Positions 10,888 to 23,030 of a DNA stretch of 64,000 nucleotides are shown one piece after another. The position numbers were made by a program, and so were the translations under genes. The stretch is from Plenodomus lindquistii (Eukaryota > Ascomycota > Dothideomycetes > Pleosporales > Leptosphaeriaceae). Where the stretch lies: NCBI GenBank assembly GCA_025504975.1, contig JANUWI010000011.1, forward strand, positions 1,289,867 through 1,353,866. The letters run 5' to 3'. The notes beneath the pieces are model-generated. The model was given only the letters and a program-made list of their open reading frames with translations, was not told the DNA's origin and did not search any database. How positions within the stretch are numbered: the first letter of the stretch is position 1; the number at the start of each line of letters is the position of its first letter.

Positions 10888-11756
10888 CCTTTAGACACCC
10901 ATTTCCGTGGTATTCGAATCGGCGCCAATGGCAGCAGAAGTCTATGAAAAGTAAGGACCTAGGTTTTTTCGAGTAAGACAATCACGTACCGTAATGCATG
11001 TTGGGAGACAAAGTTGGGGCTAGATGAGCATAGGTAATTGTAGCGTAGAATGAACCATAATATGGATTGTCATCTCCTGTAGCCTTGGCTCCATAGCAAA
11101 GAACAAAATCGAGAAGCAACGACGGTATCTGATTTTGGATGACAATTTGAAACATCAAATCTGGACTAATTTGTAGGCGACTCCACGAATGACTCTGAGT
11201 GATGGAGCTGAACCCCATCAGCGTTCCAAGCTTGAGGTTAAACAGGATGGGAACAACGCACAAGAAAACATCACGCCTGTACCCATCGCCAGTCTACTTT
11301 ATTTAGTCACAGTTTAATCCCATGCCGAGCCTCTCGACGTACCTTGTGATGTCTTAGCAATTCTACTGTGGACGATATCGCGTGTTCTTGCGCTGAATTG
11401 GACTCATAATCGTATTCCCACTTTTGCACCATTCCCTGATCTGCAAAAACACGACCAAGATTCTGTTTCAAGAGCTCCCGGCGATGTGACATATCTGCAT
11501 GTCCTAGATCATCTCGCGAGAACACTTCTTGGATAAGTTGATCCATATCCAGCCCCAGACTCCAGTATGTGCGTGCTTGGGGAAAGGATGGAAATAGAAG
11601 GTGGCAAGGTACTCGTTTGAGCAGTGATCGATGCAGTGTTATAACACTATCGGGAAGCCACCGACTATGATGCGTGCAGATAAAGTTCACATCGCAGTAC
11701 CGCTCAGCCTTGTGCGAGCCTGTTGTGCAAGGTGTCTGAGCCCCAGCCCCTCGCCT
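10888..11756 (-). pseudogene. CorA-like membrane protein gene, N-terminal half (split by copia element)
   Basis: This is the upstream part of the gene continued at 5698-4644. Exons fit at about 11756-11343, 11293-10990 and 10941-10888, with introns of 49 bp (11342-11294) and 48 bp (10989-10942), all phase-consistent. The last exon runs into the transposon at the CCT repeat, and the frame continues directly on the far side. The protein has an IPSLLLDFVLCYG block followed by YYGSFYATI, as in fungal proteins with this N-terminal CorA-like domain. The true start is unresolved: the frame opens at 11756, next to a possible acceptor TTAG, with no suitable ATG before it. A further 5' exon around 11800-11900 is therefore likely. 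Confidence 0.65.
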
Positions 11757-12220
11757 CTAATGTCCCGGGCAGGCGTCATGCTGCCAAGATGGACGGATCT
11801 TCGCAGGACTCATAGTCAGCTTGTTGCTGCTTCCGAGTGGACGCCACGTCATGATGAACCTTGATGGCTTGTTGAGGAGTTCTGACCATAGTCTGGGTGT
11901 GCAATATGGCGCAAGAAATTTATGTGTCTGGTTTTGGTGAGGCAGAGTATGTAGTCTTCAGTTTGTATGTTTATTACCTCCTTGTCAGTGTTTTGTGGAT
12001 GATCAAAGTTGTTGTGGTGGGCTGAGCATGTTTGCTGGTGCTCTTGCCTCGAGGCCGGCTCGTGGACGCTGTCCCAATTAGGCTAGTTAGGTAGAATCAC
12101 TTGGTAGCGCTTACTATGTAAGTGCCTCGGTCCTCAACCTTCCTGTCACTACTTGAGATACCCTACCGGTGAGGGACCAAACGTGGCAGTTTCAGGCCAA
12201 GAATTTGCCTCACCTCTGAC
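11757..12220. other. Intergenic; probable 5' end of the CorA-like gene and promoter of the kinase gene
   Basis: No supported gene. On the minus strand a short frame from an ATG near 11900 could be the missing first exon of the disrupted CorA-like gene, but I could not join it convincingly. The right part should hold the promoter of the gene starting at 12221. Confidence 0.4.
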
Positions 12221-15170
12221 ATGGACCAGCTTCGCATTTCCCTGCAAGATTTGAGGATTAGCGCGGGCAAAGACGGGACGGTCAACAGCCTGGCATTTGT
12301 ACCCGAGCCAGCCTTGTTCGAATTACTGACGCAAGATACGGTCACTGCGGCACTCGAGGACAATGCATTCTTACTCGAGGCTCATCAGCGGCTCCCAACT
12401 GCAAAAGAGGTCGTACGATGTTCGCGAAAGCTGTTCTCGATATTGGTCGAGTTGAGGATGGAATATCAACTCAAACAATGTCTAGAGAAGCAAATGAGCG
12501 ACTCAAATCTCCCAATAAAGAACGAAGCACAACTAAGAGATGAATTTCCAGAGTGTGCGACTCAGTTCAACAAGCTACAATGGGAGTACTTCCCGGTGCA
12601 TCTCCGCGAGCACTTTCACATAGAAATGAGCACAAATCAAATCGTCCCATACTTGAAGAATGAGAAGATAAGCTCTGGTGGCTTTTCCAAGGTCTTCAAG
12701 ATCAGATTCCATCCATCCTATCAAAATTGGTCCGTTGGCTCAACTGGCCATCGTACGTACGCCAAATAAACTCCATGTTTCACGTGCTGATCATTCGGTA
12801 GAAGTTGATTTTGTACGAAAGGAAATCTCGACGGAGACTTCGAATGAGGGCCAAAGGCGAGAGTCTGATCTACTATTCCTGTTGCGCAGCTTGGAAAATG
12901 ATAACATTGTACGACTCATAACTTCGTATACGCAGAACGGCTTTTGTAATCTGGTGTTCCCGGTTGCCGATCGCGATCTCCACGATCTGCTCCTCGATCC
13001 AGATCGACCGACGTGGTGCACAGAGCCTACATTAGCTTTTGACAGTCTGCGTGGGCTTGTTAACGGTTTGCACTACCTCCACAACTTCAGTCCACGGGCA
13101 AAAACCGCCGAGGATACTGAGAGAGTTACGAGACACGGCTATCACCATGACATTAAGCCCCGCAATGTTTTAGTCCAAGGATCGCGATTGATACTGGCAG
13201 ATTTCGGTCTGGCCAACATGAAAGACGTTCATGAGGACACCAAGACCGAGGCGAAGCCCCACCCGCCAACATATGGGGCACCTGAGGCGCGAGATGGTGT
13301 GAGCCTTAAATCTCGAAGCATTGGGCGTGCCTACGACATGTGGTCCATCGGATGCGTCATAGGAGAGCTCGCGACCTACTGCCTCGGAGGCGCAATCTCT
13401 GTCAAATCATTCCGATCCGGACGGGGACAACAGGGGCTATGGGGACGTCATAACTGTTTCCATCACGAGGGTGATGTGAATCCAGCCGTAATAGACTGGT
13501 ATCACAATTTGGAAGTTCAACATCACGGAGCGACGATGGTGTCACTTCTGGCTTTATCGGAATCAACCTTGATTGTGAATCCCGAAGACAGACCCCCGTC
13601 GCAGTTCCTGGTGCAGGAGCTCAACAAATTGTCGCTGCAAGGGTGGTTGGGCGATATATTGAGCGCTACGCTGCTCAAGGCTGATGCGACCGCTGCTGGC
13701 CAGCTCTCACCCGTCTATCAATTCAAGCTGATGGTGGAGAGGAACCGTATGCATGCTTGGGGCTATACTCATGGATTGAAGTCGTTCAATCAGCAAACTT
13801 TACCTTGGTCAAACCAGGAGAACGCCAACTATGAGAAGATGCGCGACCTACTCTGTACATGCGCGACTCGTATAGCTGATGTGGGGTTGTCCCATATGGC
13901 TGAGTCTGACGATCAACAGCGGGTGTTGGATATCATGACGCTTACGAATGATGCCCTTATACTCAACATAACACCGATAAAGAAAGCAACCATCGACAAT
14001 ACCTTCATGCTCCTGGCCATGTCATCTCGAGAGGCCAGTCAACGTGTGGAACGACTGGTTCTAGATGCCGGAGTGTTGCAGTCTTTTGAAGGCAAAGAGG
14101 ACAGAGCGCCGCAGATCCTACCAGATAAGTCATCATCCATCGCAAGACTGGCATCGCTGGCAATTTCATCAGCGGACTCTCTGGTATCACAGGGTCAAGT
14201 CAAGATGATTGAGCATGCTCTGGTGAGCGAGACGGTTCACAGGGCAGCATTCATCAGCCCATTAGAGCTTCGTTGGTACTATCAAGGCTTCCGAGAGCAT
14301 GACAGAAGGAAGGTCTTAGTGGAAGAACGATCCTATGAAGGACCATGGAGTGCCGCAGTGGATGAGGAGGATTTTATTGCGACAGGTCAAGAAGTCCTCC
14401 AGCGCGTGATGGAATTGGCCCAGCTGTTCGGGATGAAATACAAGCCGAAGGCTATGCGCTTGCTCAATCTGTTGGGTGTGTACCACTTACCTACCTTGAG
14501 GAGATTCGGCTTTGTGTATGACAAGCCCGACGATCACGAGGACTCAGAGCCAGTGTCGCTATCGACAGTCATTCGAGAGACCAAGGACTCCGAGAAACAC
14601 CCTACGCTGAACACCAAGTTCTTGCTCGCGAACACCATTGCTGCTTGTATACATACGTTGCATCTGACTGGCTGGATACATAAAGCAATATGTTCCACAA
14701 ACCTCGTGTTCATGACGAAGCCATACCCAAACCTGACTAAAGCGGCTTCAGGCCAGCTTTATCTTGCCGGATTCCAGCACAGCCGGCAATTCAGTAAAGG
14801 GGCATATTCAGATGGATCGTTCTCGAACCAAAACAAAGCCTTCATTCACCCTACCTACATAGCGGGCGGTGAAAGGTTCCACCCTGCATTCGACTACTAT
14901 GCGCTCGGTATCGTACTTCTGGAGCTCGCGCTCTGGCGGCCGATTGACAAAATGTTCAAAGCCAGCACCCCACCAGTGGAGCTGCACAATCTCTTGTGCC
15001 AAAATACGAGAACCTACGTTCCTCAGCGCATGGGGACTGGCTACTCTGAAGTCATCATCGCATGTCTGAAATTCTACGAAAATTACAAACAAGTTGATGA
15101 GCACACCAACATTATACTCCTATTTCAACAGGAAATCATGGAGAAGCTCAAGCAATGTAGCCTAGTTTGA
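12221..15170 (+). CDS. Protein kinase with C-terminal pseudokinase-like domain (966 aa)
   Basis: Two exons, 12221-12752 and 12802-15170, are split by a 49-bp intron (GTACGT...GTAG). The ~150-residue N-terminal region is typical of a filamentous-fungal kinase family. The first kinase domain has a glycine-rich ISSGGFSKVF, a beta-3 lysine in FVRKEI, a catalytic loop YHHDIKPRNVL, the metal-binding ILADFG and YGAPEARD. The C-terminal ~350 residues look like a second, degenerate kinase: GWIHKAICSTNLVF occupies the catalytic-loop position but lacks the Asp, and a helical YYALGIVLLELALW follows. Similar C-terminal domains occur in fungal proteins linked to HeLo / prion-inhibition architectures (DUF7580-like), although no HeLo domain is visible here. 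A signalling or incompatibility role is inferred; the substrate is unknown. Confidence 0.82.
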
Positions 15171-16832
15171 TGAAGAAACGCGCTCTTGTCATTACTTCAG
15201 CATCAAGCGCATTTAGGGCTTCTGCACTGACTGTTCCTCAGCCTACACAGTCACGATCAGCAGTCGCCCAGCAGTACATCACAGTGATAGCCATACAGCA
15301 GTCAATCTCCGCGGAATTTCCAACACATAATCGTCGTCTTCAGTCTGTCATCTCATCGTTAGCTACATCTTTATCAAGTCACATCTAAATCAGGTTCCCA
15401 TACATTGATGCTGAATTGGCCCACGCCAAAAAGTCTCGTGAGTAGATCCCGGAGGAGTGCATCGTTGATGTATTTGCTGTCTAGTTGTTGAGAGACCATA
15501 ATGGCTGTGCAGAGAAGTGCTGGGTTGAGAATTTGCTGAGGCGGTTGGAACGTGAACAGAGCAGATACCGTCAAGATAAGCTGACGTTCACCGGTCGGCG
15601 ATAGTGCGTGTGCTAGTGTACTACAAGAACGCGGCGCTAGGAAAGACCTCCTATTTATTGACGTATTGGCCCCTACTAAGATCAGGCGAGAGACTTCGCG
15701 TTAGCATAACCGAATATCTTGCTGACGTGGTTTGACCTGATTGCATGGTCTGGGAGAGGCGATGGGTGCGCGAAGCTACCCCGCGTTGTCGTTTGGTAAG
15801 TAAGCATCAGACCTCTAAATGCAACAGTGCAGTCGAGCATTGCATCCGGCAAGTAGTTTTGACAAGTGATTTATGAAGTAACAGTGGACCTCAGTGTAAT
15901 TACATCAGTCAGCTAGGTACCGTCTCCCTACATTCTTGTACAGCCTCGTTTCTGAAGCCCTTACACCACTAGCATAATCCTAAATACATTTTTAGTCTCC
16001 GCTGATACTTCAGTCTTCTTATTCTCTTGTGACACACTCCCTACCATCCTTTTGAAAACCCTGCATCCTAACTGCTACGCTCCTGCGTCTTCTCCTATAT
16101 CTATTCCTCCATCCCCCCAATTTCACTTCACTATCCTGTGCCTGGGGAAGGAGTTCTGGAGCGGCCCTGCCTCTAGCTTTTGGAAATTCGTCAAGTCTCA
16201 GGGCCGGAGAACCCATTGCAAGATGAGGTTGTTGATGCTCTCTTTGATGAAGTTGATGTTTTGACACGTTCATTTGTTAATTTATAGCTCAAGAGACACT
16301 GGATAAGATTTTTGCACTCTGAGGGCCCGAGTGAAGCGGCAAGAAATGGAAAGAAGAGAACGTCTGATCTCATGGGAAAAGCTGGGGCCTTCAAGGGTGC
16401 TAATGCGCTCAATGCCACCAAGTGCTTCAGTAACAAAGTTCTCAATTTGCAAGGCTTATGGCAGAACATGTATCTTGATCGTCAGAACCTTGGTTTCCGG
16501 TGATCGCGTGGACTACTCGGGATAGGGATGGCGTTCACAAGTCGAAGATCGCTAGGACGTAGTAAGGAATATTGTACATGCTTGAAAAGCTCTTCGAAAT
16601 TATGGTGGATGTAATCTAGTAAGTCCTAGGTATAGCCATGCCTCTTCACGTGCACACGCGACATGGTGCAAACTCTGGACGTGACTCACGCTTGACCGGT
16701 CGAGGCTTCCCGTGTACAAACGAGTGTTTGTGTGACGCAAACGATACGCGAGCAATTCCACTTCAAGCAATTTCACCTCAAGCAATTCTACCACTAATAA
16801 TTGCGCTTCCAGTGATTGCGCGTATCTGCTGA
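15171..16832. other. 1.7 kb intergenic region, no supported gene
   Basis: Only short frames without recognisable domains. A stretch near 16200-16290 on the plus strand encodes an acidic segment (DEVVDALFDEVD) and is followed by a basic one; these could be remnants of a degraded gene, but no joined reading frame is convincing. Confidence 0.4.
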
Positions 16833-18504
16833 ATGACCTCTCCACTCACGAAGATCTCTCACTCTACACTACCTTCAGCAGCGATGGACTCAGGTATCGA
16901 CTTCAATGACCACGTGCAGCTCATAATGCAGTACCAGGACATATTACAAGATGGGCAAATGAGACAAGGTCAACGTCCTCATGATCACAAAGGGAGAGAT
17001 GTGCTCTTGACCGAGTTCATGATGGTCGTGGCAGAAGATACTATCGCCCAAGGCACGGGAACGGTCTACCGGTCGGTAATTCCACCGTCATATCCGCCTT
17101 GCACAGTCTCTCTCGATACCCTGAAACCAATCGCAATCAGCAACCTCATGCTCGAGACACATCATCGAGGCAGCTATGTCATGCTACGAGTCATCACCGC
17201 ACCGCACCGTACGACAGCAGTCTTTGTCATAGCAGAAGACGAACACGGAGACGCCACCTGGCTGCATCTGTATGAGCAGGAAGACGAGGCCACCCGACCA
17301 GCCACCAATATCGTGAACAAAAGTTCGATTCTTCTCATCAAAGAACCTTTCTTCAACTATGTGGGTTATGGGGACTACACTCTACGAGTGGATCATCTTT
17401 CCGATGTCGTATCGCTTCGTAGCAATGATCCTAGAGTACCGCAACCATGGCGGCCGAAATTGCTCGGCTTGGGAAGATCCGCGCATTCCTGGAAGCTTGA
17501 AGGCAACGCTTGCATGGGAAAAGGGGAGTATTGGCGGGCCATTGACAAGTAAGCAAGCTGCAGAATGAGCGAATGACTGTGCTGACACATGCAACAGGTA
17601 CTCAAATGCCTTGGCGCACTCGCCGACCCCGAACGAGATCGAAGTGATCAAGCGAAATCGGTCGCTCGCGTACCTCAAGACTAAGCAGTACGACGCTGCG
17701 TTGTTGGACTCAGGCTTCCCAGACTTTGGCGGAGAAGCCTCGGAGAAGGCCATGTTTCGTGCAGCGGAGGCCTTGTACAATCTCGCTCGTTACAAGGAGT
17801 GTTGCGAGATGCTTGAGAAGCTCTGTGAACGCTTCCCAGCGAACAAAGAGGCAATCGCTGCGCTTACCCGTGCTCGATGTCGATGCGTTGAGAGTGCCAC
17901 TGGCCAATTCGACTTCAAGCTCCTACAAGCCGAGGCCAAGGAGCATAATCCCCCTCATCTGGGTCACGCTACATGTGTTGGGCCAGTAGAGGTCCGGATC
18001 GCCGAAGGAACAGGTCGCGGGTTGTTCACTACCAAGGCTGTGAAGACAGGTGATCTATTGTTGTGCGAAGAGGCCTATTGTCACGTTCACGTCGAAGACA
18101 CCCAGGACAAAAACGCAGATACTAGGCTATTGTTGGACATCGAGACGAAAACGGGGTTCGTGGGTGGTCAGGCCGATCTCATAAGACAGACCACGCAGAA
18201 GCTGTATAAGAACCCTTCAATGGTTGCTGCTTTTGTGGACATGTACCATGGCGCTTACAACGCGGTTGATGCGCTTTCTGATGATGGACAGCCGGTTGTG
18301 GACAGGTGAGCTTATCCTCAAACCGATCATGAACGGTCTGATCAGCTGATACTTTTGCTTTCTAGTTTTCTCGTCGAACGAACGGTGGCCCTCAACGTCG
18401 ATGGTTGTCCTATGAGCTCAAAGCGTCGCCCAGAACATATCCCCGTCACCAACCCGCAAATTATTATCTCATTGATAGCTCTCGGAACACACTTTGAGGA
18501 ATAG
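16833..18504 (+). CDS. TPR and partial SET-domain protein, probably truncated (520 aa)
   Basis: Exons 16833-17548, 17598-18305 and 18366-18504 join in phase (introns 49 and 60 bp, GTAAGC..CAG and GTGAGC..TAG). A second in-frame ATG at 16884 could be the real start. Residues ~220-360 form TPR-like helices (AHSWKLEGNACMGKGEYWRAI, split by intron 1). A SET domain then begins: VEVRIAEGTGRGLFTTKAVKTGDLLLCEEAY is its classical start. After the third exon's TFLVERT-like segment and GCPMSS, the sequence departs from the family and stops. The NHSC pocket motif and the catalytic tyrosine are absent, so methyltransferase activity is unlikely. Either the 3' end is decayed or an exon was missed. Confidence 0.7.
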
Positions 18505-19986
18505 AGAGGTAACCCAATCCGGGCATCTTGACTAAAACTGATGGCAGCTTGACGTGTTTTGGCAATCGCCTGGAGGACTAGAAGTGACGAGGGTGAACAG
18601 AAGTGTGTTGCAAACGTACTGTAGCTTCTCGCCAGTGGAAACAACTTGCCACAGCATTGGACTTTCAGAAACAAGCAGCTGTTAATTGCGACAGAAGGGA
18701 AAAAGGGTAAACAGAAACTTCCACATAGCTACTCACACGGTTCTGGTTGAAAAAGCGGCGGCGTATCTGCAGCGAATTACTAAGCATCGCGCGTGCCGCC
18801 TTCAAGGGCGGCGCGGGTGGAGGCACCTTGCCCCGGGTGAACGGGCTTATCGGCCCTTTTGCTGTGGAACACATTGAGTTTCACGACTGCTCGGAGCTCG
18901 GACGAACGTCTCGCCGGAATCTACTACAAGTCATGACAGTTGTTGTTATGAAGTGCTGTTAGTTTAAATCTAGCAACTGTAAGTAGTGGAAGATGTTCGC
19001 GAGGTCATCCTTATGAGGCTCAGATGCCTCGTACCTACGTAATCTTGGAAATGATGCACCCCTGCGGAGGGCGCAGTGGCTGTCCAGTGAGAAACGCGCA
19101 CCACCCAATGCCATAGCAACTTCACAGCGGAGAATTACTGGTCATGGCTAATCTATCTGCAGCCCAATGGCGATATCGCACTGGTTCCATGAGATCACTC
19201 GACTCCATCGCCGAGTTTTACTATGCCCGAAACAATCTCAGGGCAATCGCCGGTCCTCGAGACTTGTCCTATGCACAGGAACGTGCCATTAGGGACGAAT
19301 GCCCTATATGCAGCTCAATTAGAGTTAGCTAGCAGCGCCATGCGGTAGCGCAAATTCGCCACAGTGATCGCTGTCACATATCAGTGACAGTACCATCAAT
19401 GGATGACTGCGACTGAGCCATCTTAGCACTCAAAGCGCTGGAAGGCTTGGAAGACTGTAGGATGCTTTCGAACTTATGAGCGTCATCATCAGCGGCCCTG
19501 AAGTGGCTTGCCTGAGCTGCATGCAATAGAAGAACAAACATCCCTACATGGTCCACAAGCTACCTATGGAAGCTCACTGTATAGAGGCACCAGCAGCCTT
19601 GCCACCTTTTCCATGTCTAAACTGCCGTCATCCCATCATCTCCAATGGTTCATCTCATTCTATATATCGTGCTAGTACTTGCGTGTTGCATGTTTTCGGC
19701 GTCGCCGCGCGCTGCTGCCGTTCCCGCCCTGCCAAGGAACTCGTAACAGCTCCCCGCCATGCTTGCCCAAACTATTCTCGCTTTGCAAAGTCTGACCTCG
19801 TTACCTAGGTCACTCTGTACCTTTGGTTATCCTTGCCTCAGTCATTGCACATTGCGGCTGTCCGTCTCCACAAGTACACGCCTGCACTGCGGCCTGGCAC
19901 CACTCGCGCGTGCGCTTTCGGGCTCCTACCCGCGCAGTCTTGCAGGCCAGTCCTCGAAGAAAGCTCGCCCTGACCTCCCGAGAGCT
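18505..19986. other. 1.5 kb intergenic region, no supported gene
   Basis: Short frames only. I looked here for the missing SET-domain C-terminus (NHSC, catalytic Tyr, post-SET cysteines) and saw none. A 62-codon frame at 19144-19332 shows no family. Confidence 0.4.
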
Positions 19987-20981
19987 ATGCCCATGTTTTC
20001 TAGGCTATTCCGGCGACCCTCCAGCATGTCGTCAGGCGACGCAACTGAAGCAGGAGTGGTTGCAAGTGCTCCCGGTGAGTTTAGGTACTCTTCACTCGCC
20101 TCTCTGCGTGCCGTTTCTAGAGATGATTTAGCTGACCACGGAAACTATACAGGCGAGACACCTGAGGCACTCCGAGTTGCGCGGACCTCTTGTGATACTT
20201 CTCGTCGTCTTCTTACCCCAGACGATGATCGCGAGCTCCTCCACCGTCGCGCCACCAGCTCTTCTGGCCTACCTGACAACATCGGCGCCGGCCTATCCCG
20301 GCGTGATACCTTTCTGGAAATACTGCGGTTGCTCCGGTCATTGCTATGGCGGAAGTCATACAAAGCGGTCTGGGAGGGTCAAATAATGGTGCTCATTGTG
20401 GTCAACGGAGTGGAGATTGGACGCACCGCCAACCTACTCCTGGATCCTGGGAGCCCGTTAGATGTGATCGGTGCAGGTTTTCTGACAGAATTCCCTGGTG
20501 TCGACATTCCGAAGGGACCAGTGACAGTTATTGGTGGCAGTTTTCCCCAAGGAAAGGAGTCCGTTGAAAGCCTCGGTACCATTGACATACGTTGGTACAG
20601 TCTGAAAGGGGGTAGCTCCAATATCCTCGCACGCCTAAACATCCAGTCCCGGGTAGAAGATGCAACATGCCACGTCGTCGAGACTAATGACAACTACGAT
20701 TTGGTCATCGGACGCTCAACCATCGACAAACTGCAGTTGTTCACAGCCAATCGAAAGATATTTGCCGCTTGGCGTGGCGCTCAAACCAGCAGTATAGACT
20801 GTAAGTGGATCTTCAAGAACACATGTGCATCGCTAATGTCACTCTCACAGCGAGTGGCGTTGAACGAGACCAGGACAGCAATGATGCGCAGGTCCAGCAA
20901 GCCGAGCAAGACAAGAAGGAACGTGAGAGAAAGAAGAAGCTGGCGCGAAAGCAAGCTAAAGACGCGCAAGGTAGCAAATAG
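19987..20981 (+). CDS. Retropepsin-fold aspartic protease-like protein (288 aa)
   Basis: Start ATG 19987. Two introns fit: 20075-20152 (78 bp, GTGAGT, branch CTGAC, ACAG) and 20801-20850 (50 bp, GTAAGT, branch CTAAT, ACAG). The first is a multiple of 3 and so is easily missed. The domain at residues ~110-240 has the retropepsin layout: a flap-preceding LLLDPGSPLDVIG in place of the catalytic D-T/S-G-A, and a C-terminal YDLVIGRSTID resembling the (I/L)-G-R motif. The C-terminus after intron 2 is a very charged, probably helical KKERERKKKLARKQ tail ending at TAG 20979. Such single-domain proteins in fungi are probably domesticated or orphan retroelement proteases. D-P-G in place of D-T/S-G makes activity uncertain. 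Confidence 0.65.
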
Positions 20982-22037
20982 GGTGCTCGTCGCCCTTGAT
21001 TCTTGTGGAATGGGTAAAAAAGGGCGGAGCACGCATGCCATATTTCAACCACGACGCCCGCATCTAACTCGTCTCCGACACTACCTAATAGTTCTCTCGT
21101 CCAAAGCGCTCTCATTCACATCATTCTTTACCCACGACACCATCATCCTGAATGTTCGCCCCCAACGTCCCCTCGCTTTTGGACGAGAAGTTACGTTAAC
21201 GACTTTACGACTTCCACGCATAATGTTCATGTCCAAATGATCTTTTCACGGCCTTTAACGGAATGGTACCTTCTAATCACCCCCACACTTCGACCATCTA
21301 CGGCCATGCACAAGATTCTCACGTTCAAAAAAAGTTAAACAACAGGCTTCGTTAGGCAAATTCGAGGGTAGCATACCAGGCGTCTGATTATGTGGCTTCA
21401 CAAGCGGTTGAACGATCGATTGTGTCTGCAATTCTATCAGATGCGGTCTTTGGACAGCTTGTCTTGTCCAGTTTGGTACACCTGAGTCGATGTTAGTGTG
21501 TCACGCAAATATTACTTAACGTACCCGCGAATGCTCCCAGTCTTATGTCTTATGTAGACGCCTCCGGGTTCTTCTTGTTCTCTAATTTGTCCCGTGAACT
21601 AATCAGTTTACATGCTGGCCATGAGACAACTTACGCAAATATACTCCTCCTTTGGGATCATTTGTGTGCATGGCGCGATGATCACAATTGCGACGACATG
21701 ACTTGTTTTCTGCAGCTTCCTCATTCCTTCATTTGGCAGCTTGCATGAAAGCGTCTGTCTATCGACCAAATGATGAGGTTCACGGTAACAAGAAGAACGG
21801 AATCTAGCCGGAGACCAACAAGTTTCTACGTGACTACATTCAAGCTTGCTGTCCACGAAGCTTTACAGATAGAAGGATACTCTAGAACTGGCCAGCGGCC
21901 AGAGATGCTCGTGGGGTATCTAGAGAGGAGGAATTGAACTCCTTGGGAATAACGTGATTCCGGCTGGAACTACTCCTCTCCGATGAGGTTCGTGAACGTG
22001 GTTTCTGCATCTCGCTTGGGATACCATAGTGACAGCT
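20982..22037. other. 1.1 kb intergenic region, no supported gene
   Basis: No recognisable coding frame. It separates two convergent genes. Confidence 0.4.
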
Positions 22038-23030
22038 CTAAGTGCATTTGTCCTGTCCGACAAATACTACTTGAACGGCTGCGAAGCTACTGCTGTCAGT
22101 ATCACTGGCCATTCGGGTGTTGTCTCTACTACTTACGCCGCCGTGACAGCGAAAACTTCGGCGCGTTTTGCATTGGCAAGACCCATGAGGCACAGAGAAA
22201 CAAGTACGTTAAATGTCCCGATTATGGCAAGTCTTGCCGTCATAGACTGAACACGATGAAGGATCGCAATTGAGGCGAGGGGTATCAGTGACGCCAAAAT
22301 GCTGGTGATCCAGTAGGTGATGCGATAGACTGTGTCATCTTCATACCCAACAACACCATGTATCGGAGATGGTCGCATGAAGCGCTTGGCACCGCATTTG
22401 AGGAGAGTTGCGAGCGCGTTTTCAGCCGCCCACGTAGAGAAAGCGTCCTTTTTCGCTCGTGGCCTCAGCGTGATCAGGTCGCGCGCATGCGACTTGCGAT
22501 CGCGCACAGTACCCCATATCTTGGCATCATCTCCTGTGAATGGCAATGGGCCCATCTCAGGTGTTTGAAGGTAGTCTTGTAGGTGGTGGAGATCCCACTT
22601 TCCCGGCTGTGGGTAGCCAAGGATAACGGTATGCTGAATGATTGCGTAGTCTAGATGCATTAGACGGTAAACAATGCACTTTGTGCTTTGCGGCCTTATG
22701 TTTGCTTAACTTACTGTACTCTTTGAGAAGCATCCTGATTCTCAGAACAAGTTCCAGCTGCTCCGTGTCCCCATCGGCCTCCGACTCCTGAAGACAATAC
22801 CAGTTTCGAGCGTACTTTGACTTATTTCCAATCTGCTCATGATGATCAGACAGTGGTTGCTCCTCCAGTCGTCTTTCCAGATCTGATAGCTCAGCTTGAT
22901 AATATAGCAGGTTCTGTGCATTCAAGGCACCGAATCTGCGACATATGGCAGACTCGGGTTGCAGGCCTATCTTGGCAGCTAATCTGGGGTAACCAGGAAG
23001 CTTTCCATGGAAGGGATCTTGCGCAGACAT
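22038..23030 (-). CDS. DUF6594-type membrane protein (293 aa)
   Basis: Exons 23030-22715, 22650-22137 and 22089-22038 join in phase; the third acceptor could be 3 bp earlier (exon start 22092). The N-terminus GYPRLAAKIG, then RRFGALNAQNLLYYQAEL, is the usual opening of the fungal DUF6594 family. The C-terminus has two membrane segments (WITSILASLIPLASIAIL and LAIIGTFNVLVSLCLMGL) followed by NAKRAEVFAVTAA, the conserved end of that family. A third hydrophobic stretch (FAAVQVVFVG) comes from the last small exon. Length is typical. The molecular function of the family is unknown; integral membrane location is predicted. Confidence 0.85.

Noticed and set aside
22332..22582. Plus-strand frames opposite the DUF6594 gene
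   Set aside because: The minus strand gives a family-matching, intron-consistent protein; these frames do not.
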